From Plasticicumulans acidivorans (GTDB lineage: Bacteria > Pseudomonadota > Gammaproteobacteria > Competibacterales > Competibacteraceae): a stretch of DNA of 64,000 nucleotides. The stretch covers positions 81,225 to 145,224 of the forward strand of contig NZ_QGTJ01000008.1 of NCBI RefSeq assembly GCF_003182095.1. The letters are read 5' to 3'. The position numbers and the translations under genes were made by a program. Under the pieces are notes generated by a model. The model did no database searches. It had not been told where the DNA came from and saw only the letters and a list, made by a program, of their open reading frames with translations. This document shows positions 64,000 to 64,000 of the stretch, in pieces. Every line of letters starts with the position of its first letter. Position 1 is the stretch's first letter.

Positions 64000-64000
64000 C

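Overview
The window is high-GC proteobacterial chromosome (about 1-58.7 kb), ending in a visibly AT-richer accessory tail (about 58.7-64 kb). HemL (C5 haem route), a class I PHA synthase, PEP-CTERM proteins, fused isobutyryl-CoA mutase, a MerR-type LiuR and a RquA-like methyltransferase fit a beta- or gammaproteobacterium. Rhodocyclales- or Competibacter/Plasticicumulans-like lineages are possible, but no rRNA, tRNA or other lineage marker is present, so this is only a guess.

Left part (1-19.1 kb): a cut-off EamA exporter; a RquA-like methyltransferase; a soluble PAS chemoreceptor; a divergent LysR/YeiH pair; hemL; a protein with two halves of an acyl carrier fold; a nidogen-like PEP-CTERM protein; a PiT phosphate transporter; a bufferin-type RiPP operon (DUF2282 precursor, DUF692 MNIO, DUF2063 partner, DoxX); an HSL-type esterase with DUF2889 and DUF1289 genes; a second PEP-CTERM protein; a type II haloacid dehalogenase; and a large MscS channel.

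Middle part (19.4-58.7 kb): a large acyl-CoA catabolism region. The minus strand carries a nearly complete leucine/isovalerate pathway: liuR, liuA, an acyl-CoA ligase, a thiolase, an acyl-CoA dehydrogenase, liuB, liuC, liuD, a MaoC-like gene and liuE. It is interrupted by a tsdBA-like thiosulfate dehydrogenase pair and a PEP-CTERM gene. On the plus strand are phaC, an Hsp20 gene, icmF (B12-dependent isobutyryl-CoA mutase), a hydroxyacyl-CoA dehydrogenase, an enoyl-CoA hydratase, an AcuI-like reductase, and a complete Liv-type ABC importer flanked by two CoA ligases and an acetoacetyl-CoA synthetase. A 16-bp palindrome with TTGACGT-type arms occurs in front of liuA, between liuR and phaC, between a B12-binding-protein gene and a methyltransferase gene, before icmF and before the hydroxyacyl-CoA dehydrogenase gene. 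I read this as a local LiuR regulon joining leucine breakdown, cobalamin capture, isobutyryl-CoA rearrangement and PHA synthesis. Leucine breakdown ends in acetyl-CoA and acetoacetate; the acetoacetyl-CoA synthetase and thiolase recycle the latter, and acetoacetyl-CoA is also the usual PHB precursor.

Right tail (58.7-64 kb): small, AT-richer genes in one orientation. The first ends in a canonical integron attC site. It is followed by a decayed small cysteine-rich gene, a weaker attC-like site and a PD-(D/E)XK-like gene. Further on is a two-gene module (membrane protein plus Imm58-like protein) present twice about 3.1 kb apart. Between the copies lie an Lrp/AsnC gene fragment, a degenerate copy of the 3' end of the acetoacetyl-CoA synthetase gene, and an unknown gene coupled to an ankyrin-repeat membrane protein. 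It looks like a mixed cassette and orphan-immunity island. No integrase is in the window and the island runs off the right edge.
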